In this document: positions 1 to 13,327 of the stretch, in pieces
How the letters are laid out: each line of letters starts with the position of its first letter
Position numbering within the stretch: the first letter of the stretch is position 1
Assembly: GCA_029204225.1 (NCBI GenBank)
Contig: CM055113.1
Location: 15,091,471-15,155,470 of the forward strand
Direction of reading: 5' to 3'
DNA: 64,000 nucleotides
From: Diphasiastrum complanatum
Taxonomy: Eukaryota > Streptophyta > Lycopodiopsida > Lycopodiales > Lycopodiaceae
Made by a program: the position numbers and the translations under genes
Notes under the pieces: generated by a model
Database searches by the model: none
What the model was told of the DNA's origin: nothing
What the model saw: the letters and a program-made list of their open reading frames with translations, nothing else

Positions 1-1225
1 CACATGATTTGAAGCATTGTCCAACATCTAGCTCTTTTTTGATGACTTTTGCCTCATATTTGATAGAGACATAGCATGAAATTTTTTAGTATAATGTTTG
101 AAATTTGAATGCACTTCTTTCAAATTAATTTAGCTTGCATGTGGAGATGAATATCATAACGTAGTAGTGCCAACGTAACTTTTGGAGGACAACATTAACA
201 TTCTTATTGCATCATTAGTTTGACTATTCAAATTTCATGACAACCTATAATTGGAGTGGGCTAGTGCTATTGATATAGAAGTCGGGTTGCCTATTTTTTC
301 ATTAAAGTTTGGTATCTGAATATTTTGAGCTTCAACAATTTTGATTAGGGATTGTTGGTATATTTATGATAAATATTTTAATTCTCTACCATGCCTTTTT
401 GTTTGGTATTGTGCTAAGAACGTAAGTAGATATATTTTTTATTTTTCAAAACTTTCAACAATTTGTTGAATAACCAACTAAATCTAATGAGGATCATAAA
501 AAGCATGCTTCTCAAGAAAAGTATACATGGAGGATATAAGAATCCTCTCTAATTACGCATCAACCATTCAACTACACATAAAGATCTTAACACCCTTAAC
601 TATCAATCTTGCTACATTCTTACATTTGATACTCTGGCATTGCCTTTGTGCAGACTATCCTATTTTGCCACTTTCTTCCTCTTATCAAGCTCACTTGCAA
701 GATAGTTACAATGTTCATGTTTGCTATGCAAAACTAACATACTAGACAAATGAGCTCCATTTACAATTTTGCAAGGCTCTACTACATCAGGTTTATAAAC
801 AGATTAGAGGCTATTTTTTCCTCTTTTTTGTGGGGAAATAGTAGTTTAATGGTAGGCCCACACATCCATATGCTCAAATCATGCAAACAAAAACAAAAGA
901 TGCACGAAAAAAAAATTCACAAAATAGCCACTAAACTTGCAAAAAATTCTGCCTCTATCAGAAAAGCAATTAAAAAGAAGCACAAACAAAGATGTTAGCA
1001 AAGCATTTGGCTCCTGAGAAACGACGCCAATGTTGTCAAGAAGAATATGATGCTCCCATCTTCATTCTAAGTCATATGTAGTCCGAGGAGTGGGCTTGAT
1101 CCTAGGAGCCTTGGAGATGCTTATGCAACAAAAGTAAACTTGAAAGAGCTACTTCAACTTGCAACCAATATTGTAATGAAAGCTAAAAACACATACACAA
1201 AATACTCAAACATCTCCTACCTCCT
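1..1225. other. AT-rich intergenic DNA, no gene recognised
   Basis: No domain-bearing reading frame is visible on either strand. The short open frames have low-complexity or Lys/Gln-rich translations and no family resemblance. It is probably decayed repeat sequence. Confidence 0.5.
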
Positions 1226-1248
1226 ACCTCCTCCTCCTCCTCCTCCTC

Positions 1249-1291
<43 letters not shown>
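1226..1291. repeat. Compound microsatellite (CCT)n(CT)n
   Basis: A run of CCT triplets passes directly into a CT dinucleotide run. Open frames across it translate to poly-Pro and Leu-Ser repeats and should not be read as genes. The tract immediately precedes a copia gag relic. Confidence 0.95.
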
Positions 1292-1292
<1 letters not shown>

Positions 1293-1840
1293 ATAATCAT
1301 AAATATATCAATGAAGGACCATGTGATCACACAGACGTGACTAATTCGAGACATGCATGGGATGAATTAAAAAGACTATGAGACCTCAAAGCCTTCACAA
1401 ATTTTGTTCCTTAGAAGCAAGATGAACAATATATAGATGAAGACCAATGAGAATATGACCAGCTACTTTATACACATAAAGACAAGTATTGAGAGACATG
1501 GAGCTTTTTCAAACATGTTTGAATGGTTTAAGAGAATAATGTAGTATTTGGTAGTGGCATTGCAACAAGAGAGAGACTACCCTCATTTGAGGAGCATGAG
1601 ACCGTGTTACAGGAGGAGCAACGATGTGAGATTTCCAAAATTCAAACTAAGGGAAATGAGGACTAGGCATTGGTAGCGAAAGGAAAAGGCAAGAATAAGA
1701 AAAACTATAGATTAACTGAACATTCTTCTGAGGAGAAAACAAAGTCCTCTAGCAAAGAGAAAGTCATAAATTTGGACATTGGGCCAAAGATTACATGAAG
1801 AAGATGGCTGATATCGAATATGGAGAGTTGAAGGACTCGA
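1285..1840 (+). pseudogene. Ty1/copia gag relic
   Basis: The translation begins with IINISMKDHVITQ, a gag N-terminal pattern that also appears at 5690-5735. Further on, in shifting frames, come a Trp-Asp-Glu-Leu gag-like stretch, a linker ERLPSFEEHETVLQEEQ, the basic tract LVAKGKGKNKKN, and the remains of a CCHC knuckle reading HKFGHWAKD. All of these are usual in copia gag just upstream of protease. Stops and at least two frameshifts make it non-functional. No LTR, protease or polymerase remains beside it. Confidence 0.6.
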
Positions 1841-2444
1841 CGATAGGCAACTGGGGGGGTACGATACGGTGGCCTCTGGCTGTGTCACTGCATCTTGATT
1901 TTCCAGAAAAAAAAAACAATTCAATTTAGGTGCCTGGTCTACCATTGAATTGAATTGTAGTGACTAGTCTTTAAGTCTATAGTCTAAAAAGCACATTTTT
2001 CAAGTGACAAGTCATTTTAATTTCTCTGAACATTGAAAACATGAGATGAAAACATCTAAAAATCAATTGTCAAATTTCAAAAAATGAAATGTGCAACCAT
2101 CAACATGACACGTCAATGCTTATTGCTGAGTGGTCACATGTGACCATTCAACATTTAAGAATCAACTGAAGTCTGAGAGTTGAGTGTTTACGTCTCACTC
2201 TAGGCCCCAGCCTCGAAGGACCAGCCTCATCTGCTACAACGTGAGTGAGTATCCCGTTAGGAGCATGCAATCAAGGGGCCTTCTCGTACACACTCAAATG
2301 TAATAAGTGTGCCCTAATGCATGTGGGCCCACATGTGTAACTGATGTGGAAGTATCTGCAAGTCCATCTCTTGGTGCCCGATGTGCCATAGGCCTCAACG
2401 ATGGTAACATGGTCCCATAAGGGATCCCTATCCCCTGGCATGGT

Positions 2445-2446
<2 letters not shown>
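1841..2446. other. No gene recognised
   Basis: No open frame with a recognisable domain on either strand, and no repeat shared with the rest of the window was noticed. Confidence 0.4.

Positions 2447-2505
<59 letters not shown>
2447..2505. repeat. (CT)n microsatellite
   Basis: An uninterrupted CT run of about 29 units. Both strands stay open across it, giving Leu-Ser or Arg-Glu repeats, which are artefacts. Confidence 0.97.
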
Positions 2506-2508
<3 letters not shown>

Positions 2509-2999
2509 CTAGAATGGGCCCCGGGCGCAATTTGGGCCTTATGGCCATCAGGCCATATGGCAAATGAAAGTGGAAGTGAGATTTGTTGTGAATTAGCGAG
2601 TACTTAAGACGCAAGGTTGTATAGATTTGGGGACACTGTTTCAAGCTCACACCAAGATCTTGTTGTTGTGTCAAAGACCATAAAGGACTCCATTAGTCAT
2701 AAATGATTGGGAAATATTAGGGCATAAATATGCGATGAACCTTACATGTAAAGGAGAATTAATGATTGGGCTTTAAAACATTAACACTCACATATAGAAT
2801 GGAATGGAAAAGGAATCATTGGGGCACTCAAGGTAGTTTGCATTTTACTTGATGATCTGGATTGCAAAATCTTCCTTTACCCTTTTAAGGACCAAAGATT
2901 ATTTGGTCTAAAAATTGAAAGACTTCGTCATTGTCACAAAGTGCTGACTAAAAGAAGGTCAAATGGGACACTCATCTGCAGAACTACTATTTGCCTTAA
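2506..2999. other. No gene recognised
   Basis: AT-rich DNA lying between a microsatellite and an R1 repeat copy, with no recognisable coding signal. Confidence 0.4.
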
Positions 3000-3990
3000 T
3001 TCTCTCAAAAAACAAGTTGCGGCAACGTAAGCTGCTCTCAAGCAGCTCTCCACCTCGTCGAGGAGAGCTGCTTAATCTTAGTGTACATGGTGCCTGAGAT
3101 GTGGTCCGTGGGTAAAGAATCAAATCAGTTCGCGTATTTGTTGATGAGGAACAAAACGATTACGTGTATACATTTGCAACACTTTTGTTGCATTCATGTC
3201 AGACGCGACCGTGATAAATCGATGCCTATGAGAATGACTCTGAATACTTCAACTGTGAAGGAGTTCCGTTGTTTTGTGTAAACAACGGTCTACTGGTGAT
3301 TGATGTAAGCGATCAGAATATGCAACAGCAGTTCGTTTCTGAATCTTTCTTTCCTGATAGTGTGCTGTGAGATGTGAATACAGATGCTCAGTGGATGAGA
3401 GCATAGCTAACAAAGCATTAAACCAACAAATCAAAACTCCAGATGTAATCATTCACTCGTTAACAAGGGATCAGTCAATCAATGTATTCACATAATCGGT
3501 TACTTAAACGCGATTGAGCTTGTGCTAACTATTCCACTTAAGACCCAATTTCTGATTTATCTGAAGGCTCAGTCAACAGAAATCTGCCTTGAACCGTATG
3601 ATCAAGAGCACACTAACGAATGGTGATTTACAAGGAATTATAAATGCTTGTTGATTTGGTTTGTTTGGTTGGAGTGGGCTGTGTTGTGGGTTGGTGCCCC
3701 GCGCAGTCGCAGGGCAGTCCAAAAAAAGGGGTATACCGCTATTTGTGGCCAGCGCACGGTATTCTTTAGTAAAAGGCGAAAGAATAGTTCGCTCTGCGCT
3801 GACCACACGGCTCCATGCTCTCCTTCTTGCACCTCACAAGCTTAAGAACCCCTAATCCCGCGACTACCCAACAGCTTGCTTATGGGATAAATAAAATCAC
3901 ACACCAAACCCTACGTAATCTATGTGTGTGCGTGCACTTGCACCTTTTGAAGCAATTTAAGAAGAGGGTGACTAGGTTAACAATGTACTT
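3000..3990 (-). repeat. R1 repeat family, diverged copy a
   Basis: This stretch aligns with the reverse orientation of 52220-53280 and with 35960-36800. Shared landmarks, in order, are a block around a Tyr/His-rich 'acatttgca' segment, 'tcatgtcagac', 'tatgagaatgactct', and then the strongly conserved GC-rich block at 3690-3850. The flanking parts are much more diverged than that block. No protein domain is recognised. The short ORFs on both strands of the conserved block cannot be separated from base composition, so I treat the unit as non-coding repeat. Confidence 0.7.
3745..3806. repeat. Conserved 62-nt hairpin in R1, copy a
   Basis: The outer arms GTGGCCAGCGCA and TGCGCTGACCAC pair over 12 positions with one G-U. 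The inner arms ATTCTTT and AAAGAAT pair over 7 bp. The same hairpin recurs at 23473, 36648 and 52318. A second GC-rich 8-bp hairpin, with GCCCCGCG and CGCAGGGC arms, lies 30 bp away at 3696-3715. Confidence 0.75.
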
Positions 3991-5399
<1,409 letters not shown>

Positions 5400-5490
5400 C
5401 GCAAGAGCATCGGTTGGAAAAGGTAAAAGACAAGGGAAGTTGTTCAAACTAGATGCTTGTGTTATTGCTAACCAAGTTTACAATGTATGA
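5400..5490 (+). pseudogene. Copia-1-family pol scrap (protease-integrase linker)
   Basis: The segment translates to VGKGKRQGKLFKL followed by DACVIANQV. It is nearly identical to the linker between protease and integrase of Copia-1 at 15740-15805 and of Copia-2 at 44960-45020. It is only about 25 codons long, has no flanking pol domains and is followed by a stop. Confidence 0.75.
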
Positions 5491-5543
5491 GCAGTTTCTA
5501 ATATGGGCGAAGCATACTTGGAGAAGCAAGTAAGCTTCATGGT

Positions 5544-6083
5544 GTGTCAAATTATAGTGCACGAAAGTTCAAACTCAAAGTTATTCTCATGGAGAAGGAG
5601 CTCTGGGAGTTCATTACAAGCGAGGAGACATGTTCACTGATTGACGCTAATGTGAAGCCTACAACGAGAAAGCCAGAAAGGGCTATAACCATCATTATAA
5701 ATCTATCAATACAGGACCATGTGATCAAACTGAAGAAACTTAAGGTTTCCGCCCACAAAGCATCATTAGCTTATGAACCGCAAACCATAATCCATCACTA
5801 CCGCAATCGCATAGCGACATATACAAATGGCGATGACGATGAAGTCCCACTGACCGTAGATCGCAATAAATTACAAACCGCAACTTTGAGCAAACAAACG
5901 AAGACGTTCGTAGGGAACCGCAAGCCAACCCATGCGGTCCACGAGCGACGACCAAAGTCCAACCGCAATGGCCTCGACTATGGTTACAAAGGCAGCCCTG
6001 CAGTCGACACGCTTTATGACCCACGATCAACGAAGTACCAGGAGAACAAACTGACACCACGGACGAAGCTCATAGCAAACTAA
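5544..6083 (+). pseudogene. Chimeric ORF: copia gag N-terminus plus unknown C-terminal part
   Basis: This is a 179-codon open frame. Residues 1 to about 65 look like copia gag N-terminus: SNYSARKFKLKVILMEKELW, then an acidic 'SEE' stretch, then IIINLSIQDHVI. Just upstream, the same frame reads KLHG, as copia gags do before SNY. From about residue 70 the sequence becomes more GC-rich, basic and Thr/Arg/Asn-rich with no family I recognise. It follows a pol scrap that should lie downstream of gag, so the order is rearranged. It is probably a fused relic that stays open by chance. Confidence 0.5.
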
Positions 6084-8389
6084 ATGTCGTGACATGATAG
6101 GTTTAGCAGTTCTTGTAATCATTCATTTATATTAAAGACCACCTCCTTCATGTCATGTGCCAAACCCCAAACTAATAGCAATAACAATGAAGTAAAGCTA
6201 GAAGCAAGAAGATAACAAGACAATCATGATAGCATATCATTAGAAAGCTGGAAACATGGAGATCACAATGGAATCACATTAGCAATGAAATTAAGAGTAC
6301 AATCAATGGAAATTGAGCATTGATTCATGTGGATAGGGCACATGAGACCTAGCAATGGAGATCCCTATGGCTCACATTCACAAGGAGGAAGCAAGAAGCT
6401 CTCACTTGCAAATGAGCCAAAAGATTCACAAATTGAAGCCTCTTGCCTAGTTAAAGACAATGCTCTCACTTAACTTAACTTAACTATCTTGAGGGATAGT
6501 TAGCCCTTGTTAGGTATTATTTAAACTACATTGGGCCCTTATTGGCCTCTTATCCTTATTAGTTACTTTGAAGGGCCTAAAGAGGGAACTGCCTTGTTCT
6601 TAAGGCTAATAGCTCCTTTTGGACCTACAAAGCTTAAAATGGATATTCTCGGATGCATTGATAAGCACTAATGTACTAGTAGTACATGACACTTCCTCTG
6701 ATCATATATATAAAGGACGAATGGGAGAATGAACATACATAGAGATGACAGACAGATAAATTTGAATGATTGAGTGTTGAATGTCAAGATGAAAAGTCGT
6801 CCACTAGTAAGTGTGAGACAAGCTGAGTCAATCAGACCTCCAAGGTCAGACACAGAGATATATAGATAGAAGTATTTGCTAGTAAGCTCAAGGAATCACT
6901 ATAATTAAATAGATGTTTTTCTTATCTCTTGTCTATGACACATAATCCTTGACTACATTATGCTCGTCGAATGTTCTTGTAAGATCAGCTGTTATTTATT
7001 TTTCCACATAACTCATCTCAGTGCAATGATGGATTGAATTAGGACATAGATTCAAGGGCAACTAGACACAAGACTAGAAACTGAGATTGATTGCATCAGT
7101 TGACAGTCATTGAAGAAGGTGATTTTTTGAAATATGTACATGAACATTTGACATCAATGGTTCTATTACCACTTGGTGGTCAAAGCTTGTGTCAATCGGA
7201 GATTGAGATAATACACTTAATATCACAATGACAAGATAAGCTTCTAATATGATGCTGAAAAGTTCTTGAAGATCATTCAAATTTATGGCGGATCTTGTGA
7301 CTTATATTAATACTAATAGAGGAACTATAGGTTTTGACTAGGTGTGAAAGAACCCTATAGTTCTCAAGAAGAATTATGGTTGCCTAGCAACTCTAATAGG
7401 GCTATGTGAGATAGAGTATTTAGTATGTTATCCGAAGATATGTATAGGGTACCTATTTATAGGATGATGAGTGAATATACATAGACATTGTTTATAATTG
7501 ACTTTCAACTTCTTTATAGAAATAGAGATTGGTCGATACTTCCATTGGTAAATAGGTGGACTATTAACCAAATCAATCTACACAAAAGTACTTGCATTGA
7601 GGTAGATAAAAAGCTATCAAGTGCTAGAGCACTTTGTTTGATTCACCATACACTTTAGAACATTCTAAACTAAGGTTCAAAAATATTGTATTTCAGACAA
7701 GGATCATTCTAAATGAAGTCAGAACTACTTGTGGTTTGTTGACACAATTACTCTAAATAGAGCTACTATTCAAACACATATAATATACATTTATGATAAA
7801 TAGAATTCAGAAGTAAATGCATTCATGTAATAAACTAAAACAACAAAACTGATAAATCTAAACATGAATAATAGTGTTTGAGGTGTCAATGACCACCATG
7901 TACTAAATTAAAATAAGCATCTGGTTTGATGCATTCAGATAGAAACTGAAATTGAAATACAACATTAACCAAGAAACTTATGACAACAATCTGCAAAACA
8001 ATCAATGATGGAGGGTGGTCGACTTCTTCTGGTGGTAGAGCTTCGAGTAGATATAAGTTTTGGACCTCTCGTTGCCAGTCTTTTGTCGACACTCTCCGTA
8101 ATCCCAACGTTGTGATTCTGCATTTGGATATTCCCATACGAAATCTGTTAGAAGATTGTGTGGGAGTCTAATAACACTCCCACATCCACATGGACATCAA
8201 TTAACTTTGTGCTTCCCATCATCTCATGAAGTTCCAAAGTAACAAAGGAGAATGCCACTACAAGAAGGCAACATCGATCACCTCCCATCGCCCCATGATC
8301 TATACCATTGTGATCATGGGGAATTTCCTACACTTACCAGCAACCATCAAGGAAATACCCAGAATACATTTTATTCTTTTAGGGTATCT
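6084..8389. other. Long stretch with no gene recognised
   Basis: About 2.3 kb of AT-rich DNA. No domain-bearing frame, LTR, primer-binding site or long direct repeat was noticed. Short frames such as those near 7886-8171 overlap on opposite strands and look accidental. Confidence 0.45.
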
Positions 8390-9189
8390 TTTATTTCAAC
8401 TACAACTCTGACAACACAAAGTAGAATTTGTAAGGTGTGAAGTTAACTTTGAAACTTTAAAAGCCCAAAGCAAAGTTTATACATTATGAAGTTAACTTTG
8501 CAAAACTTACAGTTTAACAAACTTTGGTAGACTTTAAACTTTCCAAGTTTCCAAACATTTATTCATACCCCCATTTTCTAATATTTTGAAAAGCCTTGGT
8601 AGGAAGAAGGTGATATACAAAACTATAGAGCACCATAGTTTTAAAAACAAATTGCAATCTATGAAAATTTTCTGCCATTCTACAAATCATACAAAGGCCA
8701 ATAAAAAGTCACTAAAAACAAGAACTATCATGCCCAGACTTATCTCAGATTGTTTGTCCCTTTGGAGGTCAGTAGGCCTACCTCAACCCATAAGTTAATT
8801 ATGACTATGAGGGGTTTGGGGCCCTCATGTGCATATAGTCATAATTAATGGTTGGAGGCCTAAACTCATGATGGTGGATTATTATGGGTCTATCAGTGAG
8901 TCATATGGGAAGTGGATGGTGTGGCCTTGATAGGCTGCATAGGTGTCCAGGTGTCACAGTGCACTACTGGTGAATGTAGCTATAAGTAGCAAAACTTCAC
9001 CAAATTAGGGAAAGTAAGCATTCATTTTCCATGAATGGAGATCATTTATAATTCACAATAGCAACTTGTCATATTGCGTTTAGAATAAAAGTATCCTCAA
9101 GCTATCAAGTGCAACTTAGAGAGAGCGAGATAATAGTTGGCCATCAACAAATCCCCTATAGTATGGCCTTTCTACCTATGGTCGTTAGC
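8390..9189 (-). repeat. R1 repeat family, copy b (inverted relative to 21300-22080)
   Basis: This is an almost complete reverse-complement match to 21300-22080, with only scattered differences. Landmarks are the repeated 'gttaactttg' motifs near 8445-8500, the 'ggggccctcatgtgcatat' block and 'gaatggagatcattta'. It ends at 'ggtcgttag', where the inverted-arm element begins. There is no coding signal. Confidence 0.8.
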
Positions 9190-9699
9190 TCCCAATTAAA
9201 ATTAACTATACATTTAAGCTGCTTGGCACATTACTCGATTTACTGGCCACTTTTTATTAACCTTGTAGCTGGCAGACCACAAGTCGCGGAGGCTCAGTTC
9301 TTTATATTGAAATATTACATAACTTGAAAATATCACTTTATTTGGGAAAAGCGTGGATTTTATATCGCTTACGTAAAACCCAAGAACCTTATTAACTGGT
9401 GACAGAGGCTTTTCATTGAAATGTTCACCCCTATCACTTCTGACTTTTGACTTTGGAACTCCTTTGAGCTCCTGATTTGTCCTTGATGCACTTTGTGTTG
9501 AGCTCCTTGAGCTCCAAATTCGATGAGTTCCGCACATGTATCAGGGCTCCTTGAGCCAAAGGATTTATCATTGATTGCCCACTTTATGGTCCACTCCGTG
9601 CCTTGTTGCTTTTGCACCTTGATTTTTCTCCTTGTCCCAGCCTGATCTTGATACTTTTTCTTTTGGCTCTTTAAGGTAGGCAAAGATTGAGTACTTCTA
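9190..9699 (+). repeat. Left inverted arm of a putative DNA transposon or foldback element
   Basis: About 510 bp beginning CTCCCAATTAAAAT. It matches, inverted, 12955-13327 joined to 19325-19443. The match runs to 'ggcaaagattgagtact' at its inner edge. The right arm is contiguous only if the copia element at 13328-19319 is removed, which independently confirms both features. Confidence 0.75.
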
Positions 9700-10964
9700 T
9701 TGTAAAGCTACCTTTACAAGCTTTACTACTGGTGCCATTGGCGCCAGCATTTGTCCCCGGCGCCAGCAGAACCCCTGCTGCTCCCGGCGCCAGTGTGACC
9801 GGAATCCAGCCGGCGCCAAGTTCCTATGGCTGAAAATCTTTGATCGGTTCTAGCGAAGTCCAGAGAGATCAGATCAATGTGCAATCACCTCACACGATCT
9901 AGCCATGATTAAAGGAAGCCTGGGGATAGAGAGAGAAAATGTCTTTCTAGAGAGAGAAAACATGTTTTACCAGCCTGAGTAGAGTACTTGGTATGAGGGG
10001 AGGTGGCGAATCCCACCAATACTATAGGGGAGTGCGGGTTGCGACTCAGGACGAGCTCCAACCAAGTCTCAGCCTCCCTTGCTAGAATGTTGTCATGGCA
10101 CTTGCCTTGGCATGCCAGCGCCGCGGAGACTAGGGTCGGTCACACACTTGAAACGTAACCTTCTCAGATTTATTAATAAAGTGGAATTTTTCTCAATCTG
10201 ACTCTGATTACCTTCTGGATTTCAGTGTTCGGTAAAAAGTGCCAGTTGTAAGGCCGCTTCAAACTTTTTAATTTGGCACATAGCTGAGGGTCGTATCCCG
10301 GGACGCCATCGGTATGCCGTCGGGACCATTCGGTCCATGGCGCCAGCGGTATGCTGTCGAGACCATTTGGTCCAGGAATCGGTTGTCTCCATATCTGTCG
10401 CGGCTTGTGGTTCTGAGTGTTCCTTGCATGAACGTGAATGAGTTAAGCTCTTGGGGAACGGGCTCTAACCTGTCGGCTGAGTTGGATGGCTTGCTTGGGT
10501 GGAAGTTACCTGTTTATGGTTGTCCAGTCTGGCATGGCGCCAGGTTGGCTTCCAGTGCTCATGACGAAGCCTTTAGTTGGTTAAGTCTGATGTAAGTCAG
10601 ACCACTTGCTTGGAATGGATATTACTCGTTTGTAATGAAGCTTGGAGTTGGTTAAGTTTGATGTATGTCGGGCGGCTTGCTTGGAAGGAAGTCACCCACA
10701 TCGGGACCCCCGATCTGGCTGGCGCCAGGTTGGATCTCAATGTTGGTTTTTGAACTTCCAGTTGGTTAAGTCTGATCGTTGTTGGCGAGTTGGCTGCTTG
10801 TAGGTCAAGTGGGTTTGGACGGCAAGAGTTGATGGCTGGGAAGCTAAGTCATGGTTTCCGGCTCCCTTTGAGATGTCTACGCTACATGTGGTATCAGAGC
10901 CGACTGGCCGGTCAACTATGTGGATCTCATGGAAATGGCCATTGTTTGGGGTTCATCATGACAA

Positions 10965-11690
10965 CTGTTGTGCAAGGTGCTGCCCACAGTGTAAGCATGG
11001 GTGCGTCCATGGTCGGGGTGGTCGACAGAACGGGGGCTTGATGAGTCAAGGTGCTGCTCTTGAGGTGTAAGCACGGTCAATTTATGCGGTTCGGGCCTGG
11101 CGTCGTCTGCACGTAGGACAAATGAGACAATGTGCTGCCATTAGGTTGGTGTAAGCAAGGTCTGTGCCTTGTGGGGTGCGGGGTGACATATTCGCGATAG
11201 CCACCATTCGTTTAGCTATAAGGGCTACTGACCAAATTTGGTGGGGGCGTTACTGAGGCAATGTGATGCCTAACGGTGAAAGCATGGGTGTGTCCACGAT
11301 TAGGGTGGTATGCTGCCGATCGTTTAGCTATAAGGGCTATCGACTAGATTTGGTGGGGGCGTTACTGAGGCAATGTGCTGCCTGACGATGAAAGCAGCAA
11401 TGTGCTGCCTAACGGTGAAAGCACGGGTGCGTCCACAATTGGGTTTGTATGTTGTCGATCGTTTAGCTATAAGGGCTATCGACTAGATTTGGTGGGGGGC
11501 GTTATTGAGGCAATGTGCTGCCTAATGGTGAAAGCACGGGTGCGTCCATGGGGGTGGTATATTTGAGGATAGTTGTCGATCATTTAGCTATAAGGGCTAT
11601 CGACCAAAAGGTGGTGGGGCGTGACTGAGACAATGTGCTACTCAATGGTGAAAGCACGGATAGTTGAATGGGTGCTCTCTGTGGGCCGAT
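10965..11690 (+). repeat. Tandem repeat array, unit about 125-150 bp, 5-7 units
   Basis: The phrase 'gaggcaatgtgctgcctaa(c/t)ggtgaaagca(c/t)gg' followed by 'cgtttagctataagggctatcgac' recurs near 11190-11290, 11310-11420, 11450-11545 and 11575-11670, with more degenerate units from 10965. Each unit contains GTCGAT...AGC paired with GCTATCGAC, so it can fold into a hairpin. One unit has a local 24-bp duplication near 11390. Confidence 0.85.
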
Positions 11691-12574
11691 TCTGTGATCG
11701 ATCTGCATGGGTGTGGCCAGGCAAAGGTCCTTTGGCAGGACTATCTCAAAGGGGGGCCTTGTCTTTGTTACCTGTTAGTAAACCTGCCTGACTGTCTTGC
11801 TTGCATGTATTCGTGGTGAGTCTTAGTACTCATGCTTTGCCTAGTTTGCATGATTGCTTGTGATACAAGGAGCTGATGGCTCGAGAAGGAACCTTTCTTT
11901 TGAAGGCTGACACCATCAAACAAAGAAGACTACATAATCTATGGGGCGGATTTGCAGTTCAAGTACTCGCATGTGAACAGAAACGAAACGACTGGATGTT
12001 TGCAAAGGATGGATGGCTAGCCTGTTTCTTGGGTTAGTTTCATTTATGACGCCCACCGGACGCAAGCAGGAATTCAAAAGTTGAAAAGAGCAATTTCAAG
12101 GGAGATCTTCTATGGAGCAGTTGGTTTTCATTTGGGATGGCTACCTTCGAAACTGAAACTCATTGAGCATGGGTGATATCCAGTATCATTTGGGTTTCTC
12201 CTCAAAGGGGAAAGACTAGGATCCTCTTCAGAGATTGGCAACAAGTTGGATTGAGCCATAATCCTAGCAGATGGGAAGCAAAGTGTTGGAAAGGCTTTTT
12301 TGTCCGAAGAACTCTACTCTAAGTCCGATCAGCTGATTTTATAAGTGGAGGGGAACTATCACACACACCTCTCTCTTGGGGCAAAATTTTGAATGAAAGT
12401 TGATCAAAACAGGGGCAAATTCAAGGTGACCTAGCCATACTCACATGAGGAGACTGGCGAACTTTGGACCTAATAAGTTGACAAGTTTTTGCTGTGGAAA
12501 GGAAAGTTTGTTATAGGCTTTCTCTGGACCAACAATGATGAGGAAAGATATGAGTACGCTGGCTTGTGTTACGT

Positions 12575-12945
12575 GTAAGGCAGCTGATCAATGAAGGAAC
12601 TGTGAAAGTTGAGTCTTGCATGAGAGACTTGGTATTTCGAACGGACGCTAAGGGACAGTTTGCATTGAGATCGGACTAGTGCAAACTCTGGGTGCATGTG
12701 TCTAATTCAAAGAGAGGTACTTGAAGCCAAGCTCGATGTACACTTCTTGTTTTGACTGTGAGGCAACTGACCAGTGATGGAATTGAGAAAGTCAAGTTTT
12801 GCGCGACGGACATGGTGCTTCAAACAAACGCGAAGAGATAGTTCGGATGCGGATCAAACTGGTGCGACCCTTTGGCTTTCCACGAGGTCAATGGTTACAT
12901 TTGGGCTGATTCAAAGAGCTACTTCAAGCTAAGTGAGAGGTGCAT
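12575..12945 (+). repeat. Two-unit tandem repeat, period about 185 bp
   Basis: The unit starting 'gtaaggcagctgatcaatgaagg' recurs as 'gtgaggcaactgaccagtgatgg' about 185 bp later. Parallel downstream phrases ('ggtatttcgaacggacgc' and 'ggtgcttcaaacaaacgc') confirm it. Divergence is considerable. Confidence 0.7.
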
Positions 12946-12954
12946 TGCGGAGTA

Positions 12955-13327
12955 CTCAATCTTTGCCTACCTTAAAGAGCCAAGATGGAAAAGTATCAAG
13001 ATCAGGCTAGGACAAGGAGAGAAATCAAGGTGCAGAAGCAACAAGGGACCATAAAGTGGACAATCAAATGATAAATCCTTTGGCTCAGGGAGCCTTGATA
13101 CCTCTGCGGAACTGATCAAATCTGGAGCTCAGGGAGCTCTACACAAAGTGCATCAAGGACAAATCAGGAGCTCAAAGGAGTTCCAAAGTCGAAAGTCAGA
13201 AGCGACAGGGGCAAACATTTCAAAGAAAGGCCTCTGTCACCAGTTAATAAGGTTCTTGGGTTTTACCAAAGCGATATCAAATCTACGTTTTTCCATACAA
13301 AGATATATTTTCAAGTTATGTAATTTT
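12955..13327 (-). repeat. Right inverted arm, inner part (interrupted by Copia-1)
   Basis: Reverse complement of about 9310-9699. It stops exactly at the copia target-site duplication ATTTT (13323-13327) and resumes at 19325. Confidence 0.75.

Larger units (their letters stand above)
9700..12954 (+). mobile_element. Interior of the inverted-arm element, GGCGCC-rich and tandemly repeated
   Basis: The GC content is visibly higher than the surroundings, with many GGCGCC and GGCGCCAG motifs from 9735 on. A degenerate repeat with the phrases 'gttggttaagt(c/t)tgatg' and 'ggcttgcttgg(a/g)' occupies about 10440-10800. A clear tandem array follows at 10965-11690 and a two-unit repeat at 12575-12945. 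No transposase, gag or polymerase domain was recognised on either strand; the short ORFs are uninformative. It is probably the interior of a non-autonomous element. The class is uncertain. Confidence 0.5.

Noticed and set aside
3573-3855. Overlapping ORFs on both strands of the conserved R1 block, repeated in copies d, e and f
   Set aside because: The same conservation gives open frames on both strands at once, so they cannot be told from structural or simple sequence conservation. I describe the block as a repeat instead of a gene.
9190-9699. The inverted arms as LTRs
   Set aside because: They are in opposite orientation, lack TG/CA ends and have no primer-binding site inside.
10314-11566. 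Several 60-90-codon frames in the GGCGCC-rich element
   Set aside because: They lie in tandemly repeated GC-rich sequence, have no domains and differ between repeat units.
10965-11690. CRISPR-like array
   Set aside because: The units are 125-150 bp and wholly related; there are no short direct repeats with unique spacers, and the genome is a plant's.
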